The notes beneath the pieces are model-generated. The model saw nothing but the letters and a program-made list of their open reading frames with translations, was not told the DNA's origin and made no database searches. A DNA stretch of 64,000 nucleotides, from assembly GCA_034687125.1 (NCBI GenBank), contig JAQGBZ010000033.1:1-64000 (forward strand), written 5' to 3'. The translations under genes and the position numbers were made by a program. Every line of letters starts with the position of its first letter. Within the stretch, counting starts at the first letter, position 1. Positions 60,454 to 64,000 of the stretch are shown here, piece by piece. The stretch comes from Neelides folsomi. Its lineage: Eukaryota > Arthropoda > Collembola > Neelipleona > Neelidae.

Positions 60454-63400
60454 TTAAACCTCTTCTCCTGTCGGTCTCATAAGGATGTCATGGACCTAAA
60501 AGAAAAGTTTGAGCAATTTAGATTAGAAGTTCGAATTAAAGGTTTAAATTGAGATAGTTGGTTATCTCTGCAACATCTAATTAGATAATTCTCACTTGGA
60601 CATTTTCGGGAGATGAGAGGGCGAAGACGAGAGTATTCGCGATATCTTCAGGAGCCATCACATTCGTAACTCTGGAGAAAACCTGTTCTGCTCTCTTTTC
60701 TCCTAATGCTCTTCCAAGGAATTCGGTTTTTACAAGGCCTGGGCTGATTGACTACGCAAGGAAAATAACAGAGAGGCATGTGTAAATGAATTCAAGTAAT
60801 GAAGACACAGATAAATCTAACAAATGGGTTGTGGAGTAAATGAGATTTTACAGTTATTCTAATCCTTGTGTTTCGTCCAACAAGTTCTCGCCGGAAGCCT
60901 TCAGTCAGGGCCGTGACAGCAAACTTTGTAGCAGCGTAGAAATGCAGAATGGAAGTTAAGCGATGTCCAGACATACTAAAAATGTTTCAAATATTCATTG
61001 GCAATAAAAATTAAGTGATTTCATTTATGACAGTGTGTCGTGCTGAAAGTATTTGAAGCGATTTAGTAGTTTAATGATAAGGCGATGAATTGGAATTTAT
61101 AACGGTTTTCATGATTAATCTGATTTGATGAATTTGAGAACTGATGAAAAATAAAAAATAGGTTAAAAATATAAATACATATTTTTATAGTACTAATAAT
61201 TTTAATACCTTAAGGCTGCATATTTTATATTTACAATTTACATTATGGAACAGTTTGGTGGTTACAGTTAAGTTATTTAGAATTCCAACATACGAGTTAA
61301 ATAGTATTTGTAGAAAATTTAGCCAAAAGTTTACTACTTTTATATTTGACATTTCCTTCCTCCACAATTCCACACACGAGATGAATAACATTGACTCAAC
61401 TTTTACTTTGTATAAATAGGAACAGGAACTCTTTCCTCACGGTCACGGAACAAGAACTTTTAAAATTATGCAACGCGAATATCGTTATGTATTTATATGT
61501 ACTATACTCGACGCGACTGCATAGTAGTCGGGTCGTTCAATTTGCCTATTTATAATTTGAGTATTCGTTAATTTCTCCTCATCTTGATTTATTTCTCATT
61601 TCCTGCGAACTGTGAAAATACTCATTTGGGATTGGTAAAGGAAGATGTCAAAAGTTATTTATTTATTAGAAATATTAAAGGTGATAAATAACTGCAGATG
61701 GGAATTAGTAACGATTAAACCATTAAATATTCTCAAATATTTTCAATGTATTAACATACGTATAATTCCTCCAAGATTCTGATTTACCTTTTATATCTAT
61801 TTATTAAGAAATTTTTTTATCATTTTGATTTACAATCGCCCTATCATATTAATGCACTCGATATTCGATATTTTTAGTAGATATAACTTAGATAAATACA
61901 TATTGAAAGTTTTAGAAGTAAATACCTGAAATGTCTAGCTCTAAATAAGAGAATTGAGATGAGTTTTCATATACCTGTATGTATACCAAAAACTATATGG
62001 TATATGCTAATGGTTTTATACGGAGAGAAGTATTCGAGTTGAGTAATTTAAAAAGGACAAGATCCTACTTGATATGCGGATGAAGTAATGCTATTGGAGA
62101 AGTTTCTCTTTCATACTTCTGCCAAGAATTTTATATTGGATTTTCGAGATTCTCTTATAAAAATAGAAAAGAAACTTAATGGAAATTGAATGTAAATGCT
62201 TTTAATGGTATTTGTAATTGCTTGCTGACTATGCTGCATGGAGAGACAACGAGGGTTTCAACAATGCTAAACAAGTTGATTTATAGAATGATTACGGAAA
62301 AATCAAAAGTCAAAGCTTCATCTACGTAATTTTTATCAGTGTCCGATCGATGTGCAATCAAATGATAGGCTTTCTCCATTGACATAATCATTTTCAATTG
62401 GGAAATATACAAACACAATTTTTGCTAATGTAGTAGATGGTGTTTGTTAATGTTGTTTGTATTCTATTAATATGAATAAATTATATTTTTATATAATTAA
62501 AGTAATTACCTATTGAGATTAAAAATGTGTCCATCGTCGACATTTCTTTCTAGCATTGATTTGACTGAAAGTTGAGTACAAATGGTGAGCCCCACGACAT
62601 TGACGTCAAGCATGGCCCTCATCTCCTCAGCAGTTATATCTAATTGGAAATATTCACAAGGAATAAAAATACAATTTTAGCGGCATTTAAGTGGGCTGAA
62701 GAAGGGTAATAAGGAGAACTTCAAAGCCATTTTAATTGGGGGAAATTTTGCGAAAGTTGAGATGCGTTACCCAAGAGAGCCTTATCATTGGAGAAGCCTG
62801 CACTGTTAACGCATACATCCACTCCTCCAAATCTGGACTTGATCCAGGAGAACATGTCTTCAATTTGATTCTCTTTGGAAATGTCACATTTGTAGGAGTG
62901 GATCTCTCCTTTGAACCCGAGTCTTCGGCATTCCTCAGCAACGACCTAGCACAGACGAGATTCCATAGAATATAAATATCTCACAATTGCCCTCATTTCC
63001 TATTTTTTATTCTTTGATTGTCAAGCTAATTGCCTTGCTTCTCATTCCCCTTCTGCCTAATCCTTTCAAGCTCAATGTTCGGCTAACAAATGAACAACGG
63101 CGTCTCTATTCTGACAACTCACTTTACTTTACTTTCAAACAGTTATTTTAGTACATATCGTTATTTCCACATTTAACTTTACATTACTTTGCCCTCGGTT
63201 AATGAATCTTTCTCACCGGATCATTATTTATGTATTTGTGGCCAAGATAAGATTCTTTTCATTGCAATCTTGTCAATCTCAATATTTGTTTTATCTTTCA
63301 ATAAATGTGATTTGTAATTGAAAGAGGCGATTACTAAATACCATATACTAACAATCGAGAGAGGACTGCGATAAAATAATTATTAAATAACATAATAGTA

Positions 63401-63731
63401 AAAAATATGCTTTCAAAACTTACATCAATTTGTTCAATATTTCTTGCAACTCCAACGACGTTGATGCCGTGTGGAACTAATGCCTTGCAAATTGCTAATC
63501 CAATTCCACAGCTTGCTCCTTAATACATAATATATACAATGCAAAATAGATATTTTACATTACATTTTCATGAGATTTTGATAAAGAATAAAATGAAATG
63601 TTTGAATATTTTGTTTGAAACCAAATTACAATGATAAGGATAATTGTAATTTAACATGTTAATATTAACTAACCTGTGACAAGAGCAAGTCTGTTCGAAA
63701 ATCTCGAAATTCCAGGGAGTGCTCCAGACAT
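60454..63731 (-). CDS. DHRS11-like short-chain dehydrogenase/reductase
   Basis: Classical SDR of the DHRS11/arthropod farnesol-dehydrogenase-like group, NADP(H)-dependent oxidoreductases acting on steroids, retinoids or isoprenoid alcohols. Seven exons, 63674-63731, 63424-63518, 62771-62945, 62510-62639, 60852-60975, 60596-60751 and 60454-60495, give 259 residues. The cofactor motif is TGASCGIGLA, the NAG-type motif is VNSAG, the catalytic Ser lies in NLNSMSGHR, the active-site YxxxK is YAATK, and the segment SISPGLVKTEF follows. The ending VHDILMRPTG is typical of this group in arthropods. Between exons 60852-60975 and 62510-62639 lies a 1,534-bp intron, the longest in the gene. The substrate is not shown by sequence. 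Confidence 0.92.
60976..62509 (-). other. Long intron of the DHRS11-like gene
   Basis: 1,534 bp between GT and AG on the minus strand. It is AT-rich with no credible coding frame, transposase motif or inverted ends. It is about ten times the usual intron size here, so an old insertion is possible, but I see no proof. Confidence 0.4.
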
Positions 63732-64000
63732 ATTAATTTATTGATTGTTCAAATTTTAGAGAAAGATGAAAGAAAGTGAATATAAATTTGAATATGAGAC
63801 GGGTTATATGATAATCGTTTAAACGAGGAGATTTAATTGGTGATGAGAGATCAGATGATGTGTAATGTAGAGATTTGTGAATCCTCTCCATCTAATGTAG
63901 ATGGTGATGTATCATAAGTTCATTAAGTTAAATGCACTTGATTGATATACCTAATACCTACATTAGATTTATTCTTTTACACTGGACTGACTGAATGAGG
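63732..64000. promoter_or_regulatory. Upstream region of the DHRS11-like gene at the window edge
   Basis: 269 bp upstream of the minus-strand start codon. It contains a partly repeated piece (CATCTAATGTAGATGGTGATG near 63890-63910). The promoter is expected here; no clear box was found. Confidence 0.3.

Noticed and set aside
60976-62509. Nested gene or inserted element in the long DHRS11-like intron
   Set aside because: No coding frame of note, no transposase motif and no paired ends were found.

Overview
The window is nuclear DNA from an animal with a compact, AT-rich genome. Seventeen host genes lie in 64 kb on both strands. Most introns are 50-150 bp with GT...AG ends. The gene set (axonemal dynein, MAX, Maelstrom, Retriever VPS26C, WDFY3, UDP-glycosyltransferase, DHRS11-like dehydrogenase, mariner elements) fits a small arthropod such as a springtail or small crustacean. 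Phylum and species are inferred and not proven. I rebuilt exons by splice-site phase; every gene except the first, which enters from the left edge, closes into one uninterrupted frame.

Layout, left to right: (1) 132-6782 (+), stem of a DNAH5/DNAH8-type axonemal dynein heavy chain that stops inside the linker, before any AAA+ motor; (2) VPS26C (-), 6970-8902; (3) MAX (+), 9454-10388; (4) Maelstrom-domain gene (-), 10707-12222, without an HMG box; (5) NRDE2 (+), 12906-17637; (6) ZNRD2 (-), 18010-19182; a deleted mariner element, 19448-20200; (7) a UDP-glycosyltransferase (+), 22194-24595; (8) an RMDN-family protein (+), 27037-29024; a second mariner-derived miniature element near 30932-31368; (9) an LCLAT1-like acyltransferase (+), 33312-35665; (10) PUS10 (-), 36554-38969; (11) WDFY3/blue cheese (+), 39766-52621, about 3,570 residues; (12) C1D (+), 54073-54696; (13) an unrecognised CCCH zinc-finger protein (+), 56927-58129; (14) ETFB (+), 58787-59919; (15) a DHRS11-like short-chain dehydrogenase (-), 60454-63731. 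The two transposon remnants are extra to these fifteen loci.

Three neighbour pairs are head to head with short shared promoters: VPS26C/MAX (with a CACGTG E-box, the site MAX itself binds), Maelstrom/NRDE2 (both linked to nuclear RNA silencing or surveillance in other animals) and PUS10/WDFY3. Dynein/VPS26C, MAX/Maelstrom, NRDE2/ZNRD2 and ETFB/DHRS11 are tail to tail. No RNA gene, CRISPR array or virus-like element was seen.

The strongest oddity is the motor-less dynein. Seventeen exons are in phase and open, the gene has its own poly(A) signals, and no motor exon lies in the following 57 kb. It is either a stem-only heavy chain, half of a split gene joined by trans-splicing or protein association, or a recent rearrangement or assembly break.
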